Assembly: GCA_012026715.1 (NCBI GenBank)
Contig: VEPB01000376.1
Span: forward strand, 1-27,680
Direction of reading: 5' to 3'
Source: Methylococcaceae bacterium
Lineage (GTDB): Bacteria; Pseudomonadota; Gammaproteobacteria; Methylococcales; Methylococcaceae
DNA length: 27,680 nucleotides
Under the pieces are notes generated by a model. It was not told the DNA's origin. It made no database searches and saw only the letters and a list, made by a program, of their open reading frames with translations. Positions 14,635 to 23,257 of this stretch are shown piece after piece (the stretch's first letter is position 1; each line of letters opens with the position of its first letter). The position numbers and the translations under genes are program-made.

Positions 14635-15302
14635 GGGCAACACTCCATTGATGATGAAAAGTGGATAACTGACTCTGGCGTTCTGCCGCGTCGCGGCATG
14701 CCGCCGTCGGGCCCGCGGGAGGAGCGACTCAAAACACTTTTTCGGGTGCAGAGCCGAGTACCGGGGCGCTATTGGCATAAGCAAGCCAAGTGCCATCCGT
14801 AAGATATCGATTCGTAAGGATCTTTCCGGTGAGCGCTCGGGACGCCACGGCAACTCCCGCACTTGTGTGGTTTTTGCCGGCTCGGTGGACGCGCGGGACA
14901 AGACTGCAGCAGTTCCGGAACGAACGGAGCCGGCGGAATGGGGGGACGGTTCAGACTGCCGGTTGTTTCAAGACCCGCTCTCTGCCCCGGTGGCCGTGGT
15001 GGTTCGAGTTTTCGGAGGTGATCGAGGCGGGTATGGATTGTTAAGCCCATCGTATCGGGCGGCAGTGCCAGGGTTCCGGCGCTATTCGCCGACTTCGCCG
15101 CAGTGGACGCCCCTCAATGAGGGGCGAGCTCTTGAATCTGTCCGACGAAAGGAGGCGATGACGGTTGGCGACGTGCCCTTTTCTGTCAGTTACGCCTGCC
15201 TATGCTCAACGGCGGTTGGGCGAACCGGCCCGGCTTGTGAAGTGTGGTCAACTTGTCGGATGATCGGTCGATGAACCCATCTGGCCTAACCGCTTTGTTC
15301 CC
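14635..15302. other. Long intergenic region between two divergent genes
   Basis: These 668 bp separate the HAF-repeat gene and the SpmAB-like gene, which point away from each other, so promoters of both should lie here. I could not pick a convincing sigma-70 pair. The only structured element noted is the hairpin at 15108-15126. A 135-codon plus-strand frame (14867-15274) lacks a ribosome-binding site and any recognisable motif. Confidence 0.6.
15108..15126. other. Short GC-rich hairpin upstream of the SpmAB-like gene
   Basis: Arms CGCCCCTC (15108-15115) and GAGGGGCG (15119-15126) form a perfect 8-bp stem with a 3-nt loop, about 180 nt before the GTG start at 15303. No T-run follows. It may be part of a leader structure or be incidental. 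Confidence 0.35.
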
Positions 15303-16535
15303 GTGTTGCTGAACTATTTGTGGATTGCTTTCTTTCTGGTCGCCCTGTTGAACGGGGTGGTACAGGTCTCTTTCGGTGGTGATGCCGAAGTGTTCGACGG
15401 GATGCTGCTGGCGGTCTTCTCCGCCAGCCGGTCGGCGTTCGAGATCGCGCTGGGGCTCACCGGTACCCTGGCATTCTGGCTGGGCATGCTGAAAATCGGT
15501 GAGCGCAGTGGCTTGGTGCTGCTGCTGACCCGCGGCCTGACTCCGCTGTTTCGCCGGTTGATGCCGGAAGTTCCGGCGGACCATCCGGCGCTGGGCGCCA
15601 TCGTCATGAACCTGTCGGCCAATGTGTTGGGACTGGACAATGCCGCGACCCCGCTGGGGATCAAGGCCATGCAGGAGTTGCAGAAGCTCAATCCGCAGCC
15701 GGATACGGCCAGCAATGCGCAGATTCTGTTCTTCGTCATCAATGCTTCTTCGGTCACCCTGTTTCCGCTGACCATCCTCACCTTCCGTGCCCAGATGGGG
15801 GCCGAGCATCCCGCCGACGTGTTTGTGCCGATCCTGCTGGCGACCTTTTGTTCGACCCTGGCAGGCCTGCTGAGCGTCGCCTATCTGCAGCGGCTGCGCC
15901 TGACTGATGGGGTGACCTTGGCGTATCTGGCGGTTGGGGTGGGGTTGGCGGCAACTTTGGCTTTCTATGTGATGCAGGCGGGGGCCGAGGCGATGCAACA
16001 GCGTTCCGCCAATCTCAGCAGCATGGCGCTGCTGGGTTTGATCGGCGCTTTTCTGGCTGGCGCGTTGTATCGCCGCGTCAACGCCTACGAAGCCTTCGTC
16101 GAGGGGGCCAAGGAGGGCTTTCAGACGGCCATTGGCATCGTGCCTTACCTGGTCGCCATGCTGGTGGCGATTTCAGTCTTGCGGGCCAGCGGCTTGCTGG
16201 AGTCGGTGTCCGAATTGCTGCGGCAGCTTGCCGAAATGGGGCATCTCGACAGCCGTTTCGTGGATGCGCTGCCCACCGCCCTGATCAAACCCTTCAGCGG
16301 CAGCGGCGCCCGGGCCCTGATGCTGGAGACCATGGACCATTTTGGAGTGGATTCGCTGCAGGGCCGGTTGGCCACGGTGATCCAGGGCAGCACCGAAACC
16401 ACGTTCTATGTGTTGGCGGTCTATTTCGGCGCGGTGGGCATCCGCAACGTCCGGCATGCGGTGGGATGCGGCCTGCTGGCGGATCTGGCCGGGGTGGTAG
16501 CGGCCATCGTGATCTGCCTGCGGTTCTTCGGCTAA
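15303..16535 (+). CDS. Fused SpmA/SpmB-like nucleoside-recognition (Gate) domain membrane protein (410 aa)
   Basis: This inner-membrane protein has two Gate (nucleoside recognition) domains in one chain. The N-terminal half resembles SpmA: ALGLTGTLAFWLGMLKIGERSG, then LGAIVMNLSANVLGLDNAATPLG. The C-terminal half resembles SpmB: GAKEGFQTAIGIVPYLVAMLVAI, then ALIKPFSGSGARALMLE and VIQGSTETTFYVLAVYFGAVG. About eight to ten membrane spans are expected. In Bacillus, SpmA and SpmB take part in spore core dehydration. The fused form occurs widely in non-sporulating Gram-negatives, where its role is unclear (transport is possible). The start is GTG at 15303; an in-frame TAA at 15288-15290 limits extension and no good ribosome-binding site is seen. 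Its stop overlaps the stop of the convergent kinase gene by 2 nt. Confidence 0.88.
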   Translation: MLLNYLWIAFFLVALLNGVVQVSFGGDAEVFDGMLLAVFSASRSAFEIALGLTGTLAFWLGMLKIGERSGLVLLLTRGLTPLFRRLMPEVPADHPALGAIVMNLSANVLGLDNAATPLGIKAMQELQKLNPQPDTASNAQILFFVINASSVTLFPLTILTFRAQMGAEHPADVFVPILLATFCSTLAGLLSVAYLQRLRLTDGVTLAYLAVGVGLAATLAFYVMQAGAEAMQQRSANLSSMALLGLIGAFLAGALYRRVNAYEAFVEGAKEGFQTAIGIVPYLVAMLVAISVLRASGLLESVSELLRQLAEMGHLDSRFVDALPTALIKPFSGSGARALMLETMDHFGVDSLQGRLATVIQGSTETTFYVLAVYFGAVGIRNVRHAVGCGLLADLAGVVAAIVICLRFFG

Positions 16536-18949
16536 TCCGGACCGTGGTTCGCGCGGTTCGCTTCAGCGGTTGGCAGGGAGAACCGGAAGGTGGCCCCTTC
16601 GCCCGGTCGGCCTTCGGCTTCGACCCGGCCGCCGTGGCGGGCGACGATACGCTTGACGATGGCCAGGCCGATGCCGGTGCCGGCAAATTCTTCGACGGCG
16701 TGAAGCCGTTGAAAGACGCCGAACAGTTTGTGGGCATAGGATGGATCGAAACCGACGCCGTTATCCTTGACGAAGTAACAGGTTTCCACGGTCGCGCTGA
16801 CGCTGCCGACCTCGATGTGGGCCTCCGGTCGCGTCGCGGTGAATTTGATGGCGTTGGTCAGCAGGTGGCTCCAGACCTGCCGCAGCAGGAGCGGGTCGCC
16901 CTTGGCCGGATTCAGGGGCGATAGCTGAAGCCGGATGTCGCGGCCCTCCCGCAGTGGCGACAGGTCCATCCAGGCGGCTTCCGCCAGCCGTTTCATGTCG
17001 ACCTCGCCGGATTTGATCTGCAGCCGGCCGCAGCGGGAGAATGCCAGGATCCCGTCGATCAGCTGCGACATGCGCGCGGCGTTGTTGCGCACCACCTTCA
17101 GCAGCCGTTGGCCTTCGCTGTCCAATTGGTTTTCGCAGCGACTGGCCAGCATGCGGGAGAATCCGTCGATCGCGCGCAGCGGTGTGCGCAGGTCGTGGGA
17201 CGCGGAGTAGGTGAACGCCTCAAGCTCCCGGTTGGCGAGTTCCAGTTCCCGAGTCCGCTCAGCCACCAATTCTTCCAGGTGAGCGCGGTAGCGTCGCAGT
17301 TCCCGCTCGGATGCCTTGCGTTCGGAAATGTCGCGGGCAATCTTGGAAGCGCCGACGACGCGGCCGCGGATATCGCGCAGTGGCGACACCGTCACCGAGA
17401 TGTCGATGGCCTGGCCGTCTTTCCGGAGCCTTGCGGTTTCGAAATGCTTGACGGTCTTGCCCTGGCGGATCTGCTCGAGAATCGTGGTCTCCTCGGGTTG
17501 CCGCTCTGCTGGGATCAGCAGGGTGACGGGCTGGCCGAGGGCTTCCTCGGCGCGGTAACCGAACAGCTGTTCGGCGCCGTTGTTCCAGCTGGTGATATGG
17601 CCTTCCAGGTCGATTCCGATGATGGCGTCGTCCGAGGATTGGACGATGGAGGCGTAACGCATCAGGTTCTTTTCGGCCGACCGCCGTTCGATGGCGATGG
17701 CGGCGAGGAAGCTGGCTTGCCTTAGCAATTCGCGGTCTTCTTCGGTAGGGCGGGCCGGATGACGCTGATAGATGCCGAAGGTGCCAAGCACTCGCCCGGA
17801 CGAGTTCTTGATGGGCTCCGACCAGCACGCCCGGAAGTCCGCGCGTCGCGCCAGGTCCCGGTACGGGGCCCAATAGGGGTGCTCGAGCACGTCGTCGACG
17901 ATGACCGGTTCGCCGCGCCAGGCGGCGGTTCCGCAGGAACCGAACCCGTCGCCGATGCGAATTCCGTCGACCGCTGCAAGATAGTCGGCGGCGAGGCTGG
18001 GGGTCGGAATGGCGTGAAGGTGACCGCCGTCGGCAGTGACCACCATGATGCTGCAGCGAAATCCGGGGCGGGATTCTTCCACGTAGCGGTTCACCAGCCC
18101 CAGGACTTCTTCCAGTTCCCCATCCTGAACCAGCCGCTCGAAGAAATGCAGCCGCATCAACTCCAGCCGCTCCTGGCGTTTCAAGGCGCTGACGTCGTGG
18201 CCCATGGCCAGGGCGCCGATCACTTTTTGTTCGGGGTCGCGTTCGGCGACGATATGAAAATCGTGGCTGGCGGTGCTGCCATCGGGGCGAGGCCATTCCA
18301 GCAACACCTGTGTGGCGCTACCGGTTTCCATGACCTGGCTGAGGGTCGCACGGAATTGTTCGGGTGGCAGCGCGCCGCTCAGGTGTGGGTCCGCCATCAC
18401 GCCCAGCGCTTGGTGCCGGGGGACTCCGGTTTCCCGTTCGTAGGCCGGATTGACATAGACCTGGCGGCAGTCCCTGTCGTACCGCACCAGGACGTTCGGG
18501 GTGGTTTCCGCCAGCGTGCGGAACTGCTGCTCATGTTCTCTCAACGCCTGCTCGGTCCGGCGGCGTTCGCCGATATCGTGCGCCAAGGCCAGGTTGTAAG
18601 CCCGTCCCTGGTATTCGAAATAGCTGGCGTTGATTTCCACGGGGAACTCGGTACCGTCGCGGCGGCGGTGGCTGCTTTCGAACAGCAGGCTGCGGCGTTG
18701 GCGCAGTTCGTCCCAATGTTGGGGCCAGCGCTGGTGAGAATAGTGGGGATCGACATCGGCGACGGAAAGGCCCAGCAGCTCGGTTCGGGAATATCCCAAC
18801 GACCGGCATGCCTGGCCGTTGGCATAATGGAACCGGGCCTCGCTGTCGATCAGAAATACCGCCATGCCGACGTCTTCGAGGGCATGGCCGAGCATCTCGA
18901 ACGGGTCGGCTTCCGGAGCCTGATGGTTGGTGAATGGTCGTCCTGTCAT
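16532..18949 (-). CDS. PAS-PAS-GAF-PAS sensor histidine kinase (805 aa)
   Basis: This is a soluble multi-sensor kinase with no evident membrane span. Domains in order are PAS 1 (about 15-130, ending LALAHDIGERRRTE), PAS 2 (about 140-258, ending AMGHDVSALKRQE), GAF (about 265-422), PAS 3 (about 428-545, ending KIARDISERKASE), a coiled linker, then HisKA with the phospho-acceptor H585 in SASHDLRTPLRAIDG. The HATPase_c domain has an N-box with N699 (TNAIKF), G1 DNGVGFD (729-735) and G2 GTGIGLA (757-763). All core kinase motifs are intact. It carries no receiver domain. It lies 34 nt after the hybrid kinase gene on the same strand and is probably the last gene of the corrinoid/signalling operon. 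No strong ribosome-binding site is seen close to the ATG at 18949. Confidence 0.92.
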   Translation of the reverse strand: MTGRPFTNHQAPEADPFEMLGHALEDVGMAVFLIDSEARFHYANGQACRSLGYSRTELLGLSVADVDPHYSHQRWPQHWDELRQRRSLLFESSHRRRDGTEFPVEINASYFEYQGRAYNLALAHDIGERRRTEQALREHEQQFRTLAETTPNVLVRYDRDCRQVYVNPAYERETGVPRHQALGVMADPHLSGALPPEQFRATLSQVMETGSATQVLLEWPRPDGSTASHDFHIVAERDPEQKVIGALAMGHDVSALKRQERLELMRLHFFERLVQDGELEEVLGLVNRYVEESRPGFRCSIMVVTADGGHLHAIPTPSLAADYLAAVDGIRIGDGFGSCGTAAWRGEPVIVDDVLEHPYWAPYRDLARRADFRACWSEPIKNSSGRVLGTFGIYQRHPARPTEEDRELLRQASFLAAIAIERRSAEKNLMRYASIVQSSDDAIIGIDLEGHITSWNNGAEQLFGYRAEEALGQPVTLLIPAERQPEETTILEQIRQGKTVKHFETARLRKDGQAIDISVTVSPLRDIRGRVVGASKIARDISERKASERELRRYRAHLEELVAERTRELELANRELEAFTYSASHDLRTPLRAIDGFSRMLASRCENQLDSEGQRLLKVVRNNAARMSQLIDGILAFSRCGRLQIKSGEVDMKRLAEAAWMDLSPLREGRDIRLQLSPLNPAKGDPLLLRQVWSHLLTNAIKFTATRPEAHIEVGSVSATVETCYFVKDNGVGFDPSYAHKLFGVFQRLHAVEEFAGTGIGLAIVKRIVARHGGRVEAEGRPGEGATFRFSLPTAEANRANHGPD

Positions 18950-18983
18950 CGTGAAACTCTGGCCGGCGTCCCTCGAAGTGGTA

Positions 18984-20966
18984 TCAGCCCTGAGCCGGGA
19001 TTTGCTCCAGGCGTTCTAGTAGGTCCTCGAACCGGTAGTCGTCGGCATAGCGCTTGATGTTCCGGGCAAGCTCAGGCTCGGCGGTTGCGATCTCACTCAT
19101 CACGGCGCGGACGTCGTCGGCATCGAGAGTGGCCGCCGCATGGCGCAGACGATCGCGAAGCGGGACCGGAATGCGGCACCATACCGCGGCATCCGGTTCT
19201 GGCGAGACGCGCGGCGTCGGCGTCGGCTCCGGGGCGGTGGCATAGACATAGTGCGCTCCCAGGCGTTGTCGCAAGGTATCGAACACATCGTTGATCCGGA
19301 TCGGCTTGCGCAGAAAGCCATCGGCACCGGCCGCGATCAGCTTCTCCCGGTCCTGGTCGAAGGCGGTGGCGGTCAATATCACGATCTGAACCGGACCACC
19401 GCCGGGCAGAGTCCGTATCTTCCGGGTCGCCTCCAGCCCATCCATGACCGGCATGTGTAAATCCATCCAGATGAAATGGGGACGCCAGTATTGAAACAGC
19501 TCCAAAGCCTGGCTTCCATTTTCGGCCTGCTGCACCTCAAAGCCGATTCCCGCCAGGAGTTGCATCAAGTAACGGCGGTTGTTGTCGTCATCATCCACCA
19601 CCAGGATGCGCCAAGCCGGCTGATCCATTGCCAGACCCAGGATGGTAGCGGCCTCTTCCGTTTCCGCCGGCGGTTGTTCAATGGTTTTCAGTGGAATGCT
19701 GAAGCTGAACCGGCTGCCTTTCCCGACCTGGCTTTCCACAAGGATGTCGCCACCCATCAGGCGGACGTAGTCGCGGGCAATGGTCAGCCCCAAGCCGGTG
19801 CTGTCGCTGCGAGTCTTGGCGGCGTCGGCCTGGAAAAACGGGTCGAACAGCCTTGCCTGGTCTTCCGGCGAGATTCCGCGGCCACTGTCGGCCACCTCGA
19901 AGCTGGCCAGCCCGTCGGCCCAGTGCACCCGCAGTGCCACCCAGCCCTGATCGGTATATTTGATGGCATTGCCCAGCAGATTGAGCAAGACCTGACGGAG
20001 GTGATAACTGTCGCCTTCCACCTGGCAGGGCAGGTCGTCCGGGCAGTTCAGCCGGAGTTCCAAAGCCTTGGCGGCGGCCTTGACGTGGAGCATTTCGATC
20101 AACGTCGCCGGCAGGGACTGCAGGTTGAAGGCTACATTCCGCAGTGTCAACCGTCCGGCTTCGATGCGGCTCAGTTCCAGGATGTCGTTGATCAGTTCCA
20201 GCAGATGCTGGCCGCTGTGCTCGATGATCCTGAGGTTCTGGCGCTGGTGCTCGGCCAGGTTGTCGTCGCGAGCCAGCAGCTGTGTGAATCCCAGCACGGC
20301 GTTGAGGGGGGTGCGCAATTCGTGGCTCATGTTGGCGAGGAAGGCGCTCTTGGCCCTGGAAGCCGATTCCGATGCATCGCGCGCTTCGGCCAGGAAGGCA
20401 TTGGCGACCCGCAATTCCTGGTTGACCCGCGTTAACTGGGTGTGGCCGAGAATTTCGTTTTTCAACACCGCCGCGGCATAGGTCAGGAAGCTGCGCAGGT
20501 AGCGCCGCAATTCCCAAGTGCCCAGGTGCAGGTTTTCGATTTTCAGCACCCCGATCAAATCCTTGCCCACCAGCAGCGGCAGGACCCAGGTCCAGGCATT
20601 CTGGAGGGCGACGTTCATTAGCTGGCTGTCTTCCAGGTCATGGACAAACTCCTCGGGCTGCCGGGTTTCTATGGCCTGTTGCACCTTGGGGTCTTCGATC
20701 GCTTCGATGCGGCGCCGTTCACCGTAGACGTCGGCGAAATAGATTTCCTCGTCGATCCAGTAATACAGGGCCACATTGGTGCCGCCGATGGTGTCCAGGA
20801 TGCTTTGCAGCATGTTCTGGACCATCTTTTCCAGGCCCGGCATTGCGCTGAGCCGGATCATCAGTTGATTCACCAACTCCAGATAGGCCTTTTCCGAAGC
20901 CAGTTTGCGAATCCGTTCGTCCAGCCGGAGGCGTTCCTGGTCGTTCATCTCGGCTGGCGCATTCAT
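18984..20966 (-). CDS. Hybrid histidine kinase, GAF-HisKA-HATPase-REC (660 aa)
   Basis: The ATG at 20966 overlaps the stop of the DUF1638 gene (ATGA) and has GAGGG upstream; the open frame before it is a shadow of that gene. An N-terminal helix is followed by a GAF-type sensor (about 30-175), a coiled coil, and HisKA with H215 in FLANMSHELRTPLNAVLGF. HATPase_c has N333 (GNAIKYT), DSGRGISPED (360-369) and TGLGLTIARDYVRLMGG. The receiver domain (about 452-572) has acidic D458-D461, phospho-acceptor D502 in WMDLHMPVMDG and K554 in RKPI. A helical tail (about 590-660) resembles the C-terminal extension of other hybrid kinases but shows no obvious phosphotransfer histidine motif. Translational coupling to DUF1638 and the corrinoid genes suggests that it senses or regulates that system. 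Confidence 0.93.
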   Translation of the reverse strand: MNAPAEMNDQERLRLDERIRKLASEKAYLELVNQLMIRLSAMPGLEKMVQNMLQSILDTIGGTNVALYYWIDEEIYFADVYGERRRIEAIEDPKVQQAIETRQPEEFVHDLEDSQLMNVALQNAWTWVLPLLVGKDLIGVLKIENLHLGTWELRRYLRSFLTYAAAVLKNEILGHTQLTRVNQELRVANAFLAEARDASESASRAKSAFLANMSHELRTPLNAVLGFTQLLARDDNLAEHQRQNLRIIEHSGQHLLELINDILELSRIEAGRLTLRNVAFNLQSLPATLIEMLHVKAAAKALELRLNCPDDLPCQVEGDSYHLRQVLLNLLGNAIKYTDQGWVALRVHWADGLASFEVADSGRGISPEDQARLFDPFFQADAAKTRSDSTGLGLTIARDYVRLMGGDILVESQVGKGSRFSFSIPLKTIEQPPAETEEAATILGLAMDQPAWRILVVDDDDNNRRYLMQLLAGIGFEVQQAENGSQALELFQYWRPHFIWMDLHMPVMDGLEATRKIRTLPGGGPVQIVILTATAFDQDREKLIAAGADGFLRKPIRINDVFDTLRQRLGAHYVYATAPEPTPTPRVSPEPDAAVWCRIPVPLRDRLRHAAATLDADDVRAVMSEIATAEPELARNIKRYADDYRFEDLLERLEQIPAQG

Positions 20967-21565
20967 GGCGGGCTGCCCTCGCGACGGCGGCGGTCCACGG
21001 CGGCCTGCAGAACCCGTTCGAGATGCTCCAGACTTGCGTCCATCCAGCGCAGGGGCAGGTCGACGCTGGCCGCCGCGTGTTCCGCCGCCTCCGTGAAGTC
21101 GTGCGAGACCGGCGTGCGGATGGCCAACAGGTAGCGGCGGTCTTCGTGAAAGATGGCGCGGGCGACCTGCGGGTGGTCGCCGAAACTTTGATGCATGACG
21201 GAATCCCAGTGGCGCGCCCAGTCTTCCAGCAGGAAATAGGCCCCTTGCTCCAGTTCCGCCATGAAGCGTTGCCGCCCCAGCAGCATCTCCACGCAGTTCT
21301 GGCCTTCGGTGCGGAAGGTGGCGGCTTGTTCCAGGAACCGCTCCATCAGCGGATGACAGCAGCCGTAGAACACGATGGGGCGCTCGTCGCGGTGGCGCTC
21401 CAGCGCTCCGGTGAGTTGCTGCTGCAATTGGCCCAAGTTGATATGGAGGGAGGATTCCAGGAAGTCGGTCCGCACATCCCAGCCGTTCTTGCGGATCAGA
21501 AATTCGACCTCCCGTGCCAGGATGCCGCAGCCCACCAGATGCAATGGTTTGGGGGTCATGGTCAT
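20963..21565 (-). CDS. DUF1638 family protein (200 aa)
   Basis: This matches the pattern of DUF1638 proteins, a family of unknown function often encoded beside corrinoid methyltransferase genes. The conserved positions are VGCGILAREVEFL (C13), LHINLGQL (H41), PIVFYGCCHPLMERF (C69, C70, H71), GQNCVEMLLG (C91), then GAYFLLEDWARHW (about 108-120). The spaced Cys/His residues suggest possible metal or cofactor binding; this is inference. Both ends are coupled. The ATG at 21565 overlaps the stop of the MtaA-like gene and its own stop overlaps the hybrid-kinase start, each as ATGA. A second ATG two codons in (21559) is an alternative start. Confidence 0.85.
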   Translation of the reverse strand: MTMTPKPLHLVGCGILAREVEFLIRKNGWDVRTDFLESSLHINLGQLQQQLTGALERHRDERPIVFYGCCHPLMERFLEQAATFRTEGQNCVEMLLGRQRFMAELEQGAYFLLEDWARHWDSVMHQSFGDHPQVARAIFHEDRRYLLAIRTPVSHDFTEAAEHAAASVDLPLRWMDASLEHLERVLQAAVDRRRREGSPP

Positions 21566-22590
21566 TCCCAGCGGCCCAGCCGGTACGCCTCATCCAGCAT
21601 GGCGCGGATGTTCGCTTCCGGGATGGCGTACGGCATCACGCCGGTGCCGAACAGAAACCGGCCGCTTCCCTTGCCGGCACCGATGATGCGGCGGACCTCA
21701 TCGCGCACCTGTTGTTCCGACCAGGACAGCATCTTGATGTCGTTGATGACGCCGCAGGTCAGGCCGCGATCTGCCACGATGGCCTTGGCTTCGGCGATGT
21801 CGTCGTCCGGGCCGAAGTAATAGGCGCCGATCTTGAGACGGTCGATCACCTCCCCGACGATGTTGGCGAAGGGGGACATGCCGCAGTAATACACCACCCC
21901 ATCGACCCCGCCCTCGGCCAGATCGCGCTCCATCCACGGCAACGATTGCTCGCGGAAGCGCTTTCGGCCGACGAAATAGGTGCAACCGAAAGGATTGGAG
22001 TAGAGCAGCACGTCGGCGCCGGCGGCGCGGTAGGCGGCGATTTCCCGGCGAAAAAACTCCGAGCACTTGGCCAGCAGCAGCTCGCGCAGATCCGCCGGTC
22101 CGGTCAGCAGCAGTTCCATCCAGCGGTCCATGCCCATCAGCAGCGCGGGGAAGGTCATGGAGCCGGTGAGGTAAGCACAGATCGGCACTTTGCCCCCCAC
22201 CTCCCGGCGCAGGATGGCCAGGCATTTGGCGGTTTCCAGGAAGGCGGGGTGAGCCGCGACGTCGACAGGCACCTCCAGCTTCTCGATGTCGTCGTAGTCC
22301 TGAATGACGAACTGGGCCACGTTAGGGGGGCCGTCGCTGGCGAACAGGATCTTGCGGCAGCCGAACAGCTCCGCCTCCTTGCCCACGTAGAACAGGCTCC
22401 ACACGTTGTCGTGGCCGTAGCGCTCCCGCATCCGCAGCTGGCCTTCGGCGACGTGTTCCCCGTTGGAATAATAGTGCTCCAGGCTCATCCCCAGTTCTTG
22501 GGCACCCTGGTCCAGCAGATTGCAGAAGATCGGAATGCGGTCGGCGGGTTCGCCCTTGACCGCGGCGATCAGGCGTTGCAGCGGGGTCAT
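21562..22590 (-). CDS. Uroporphyrinogen-decarboxylase/MtaA-family protein with altered zinc site (342 aa)
   Basis: This TIM-barrel protein belongs to the URO-D superfamily that includes the methylcobamide:coenzyme M methyltransferases MtaA/MtbA and CmuA. The start MTPLQRLIAAVKGEPADRIP is typical, and the ATG at 22590 overlaps the stop of the corrinoid-protein gene (ATGA). MtaA-type enzymes bind zinc through H and C of a HICG motif and a C near GCG in the last strand. Here the first site reads VVYYCGMSP (Y235, C236) and the second FGTGVMPYAIPEANIRAML (T316), so two of three ligands appear replaced. It is unlikely to be a functional HemE, since it sits in a corrinoid cluster. It may demethylate or read the corrinoid protein, but thiol methylation by the MtaA mechanism is doubtful. 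Confidence 0.87.
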   Translation of the reverse strand: MTPLQRLIAAVKGEPADRIPIFCNLLDQGAQELGMSLEHYYSNGEHVAEGQLRMRERYGHDNVWSLFYVGKEAELFGCRKILFASDGPPNVAQFVIQDYDDIEKLEVPVDVAAHPAFLETAKCLAILRREVGGKVPICAYLTGSMTFPALLMGMDRWMELLLTGPADLRELLLAKCSEFFRREIAAYRAAGADVLLYSNPFGCTYFVGRKRFREQSLPWMERDLAEGGVDGVVYYCGMSPFANIVGEVIDRLKIGAYYFGPDDDIAEAKAIVADRGLTCGVINDIKMLSWSEQQVRDEVRRIIGAGKGSGRFLFGTGVMPYAIPEANIRAMLDEAYRLGRWE

Positions 22591-23255
22591 GGCCGTGTCA
22601 CCGCGCGGATCAGATCCTGAATCACCCGGCCCGCGGTGATGCCGTCCTCGGCCCAAGCATCGGCGCCCACCGTGCGGTAGAGTTCCGGGTCGAACCGATA
22701 AGGCGCCCCTCCCACCACTAGCTTGACGCGGCTTTCCAGGCCGCGTTCCTGGAGCAGCCTGCGCACCGCCAGGCTGCCATTTTCGCCGCGGGCGGTGTGG
22801 ATCATCATGGAGGAAATGGCGATGACTTGCGCGTCATGTTCCACGGCGGCGTCGACGAAGCGCTCGGGCGTCACGTTCACGCCCAGGTCGACCACCTCGA
22901 TCATCAGCGATTTCAGGCAGCCCATCACGATGCGTTTGCCGAGCGAATGGAGGTCGCCGGCGGACGTGCCGATCACCACCTTGCCCTGACTGGCCGGTGG
23001 CTGACGGAAGTGGACCAGCATCTTCTCGGTGACCGTGGCGGCGATCTGAGCCGTCATGAAGTGCTGGGCCAAGTTGGCATCGGGATCCCGGTTGATCACC
23101 GCCATCATCTCCTCGATGACCGGGATGACCACCTTGAACACGATGTCTTCGGCGGCGATGCCGTTGTTCAAGGCGTTCTCGGCCACAGCCACGGCGCCTT
23201 CGCCATCGGTGTCGAACACCGCTTCCCGATAGTCCCGGATGATTTGATCCAGCAT
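22587..23255 (-). CDS. Corrinoid (B12-binding) methyl-carrier protein, MtaC/MtbC type (222 aa)
   Basis: This is a small methyl-carrying corrinoid protein. The N-terminal helical cap domain (about 1-88) precedes a Rossmann-type B12-binding domain with the base-off ligand motif D101-L-H103-SL-G106 in GTSAGDLHSLGKRIV. The family usually has GDVHDIGKN, so the cobalt-ligand His is kept. Later motifs are VVDLGVNVTPERFVDA, AISSMMIHTARG and KLVVGGAPYRF, ending GADAWAEDGITAGRVI. The start ATG at 23255 is 2 nt after the activator's stop, with GGAGGT 9 nt upstream; the open frame further upstream is a shadow. Its length matches MtaC/MtbC proteins. It would carry a methyl group on cobalt between a donor and an acceptor protein, but the donor enzyme is not encoded here. 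Confidence 0.93.
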   Translation of the reverse strand: MLDQIIRDYREAVFDTDGEGAVAVAENALNNGIAAEDIVFKVVIPVIEEMMAVINRDPDANLAQHFMTAQIAATVTEKMLVHFRQPPASQGKVVIGTSAGDLHSLGKRIVMGCLKSLMIEVVDLGVNVTPERFVDAAVEHDAQVIAISSMMIHTARGENGSLAVRRLLQERGLESRVKLVVGGAPYRFDPELYRTVGADAWAEDGITAGRVIQDLIRAVTRP

Positions 23256-23257
23256 GA

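Noticed and set aside
14867..15274. 135-codon plus-strand ORF upstream of the SpmAB-like gene
   Set aside because: No ribosome-binding site, no motif and low-complexity composition; it is probably non-coding leader or promoter DNA.
17759..19057. 432-codon plus-strand ORF
   Set aside because: Antisense to the PAS histidine kinase, which has complete H, N, G1 and G2 boxes.
20967..21593. N-terminal extension of the hybrid kinase frame to 869 codons
   Set aside because: The added stretch is an out-of-frame reading of the DUF1638 gene. The ATGA junction at 20966 and an upstream GAGGG mark the true start.
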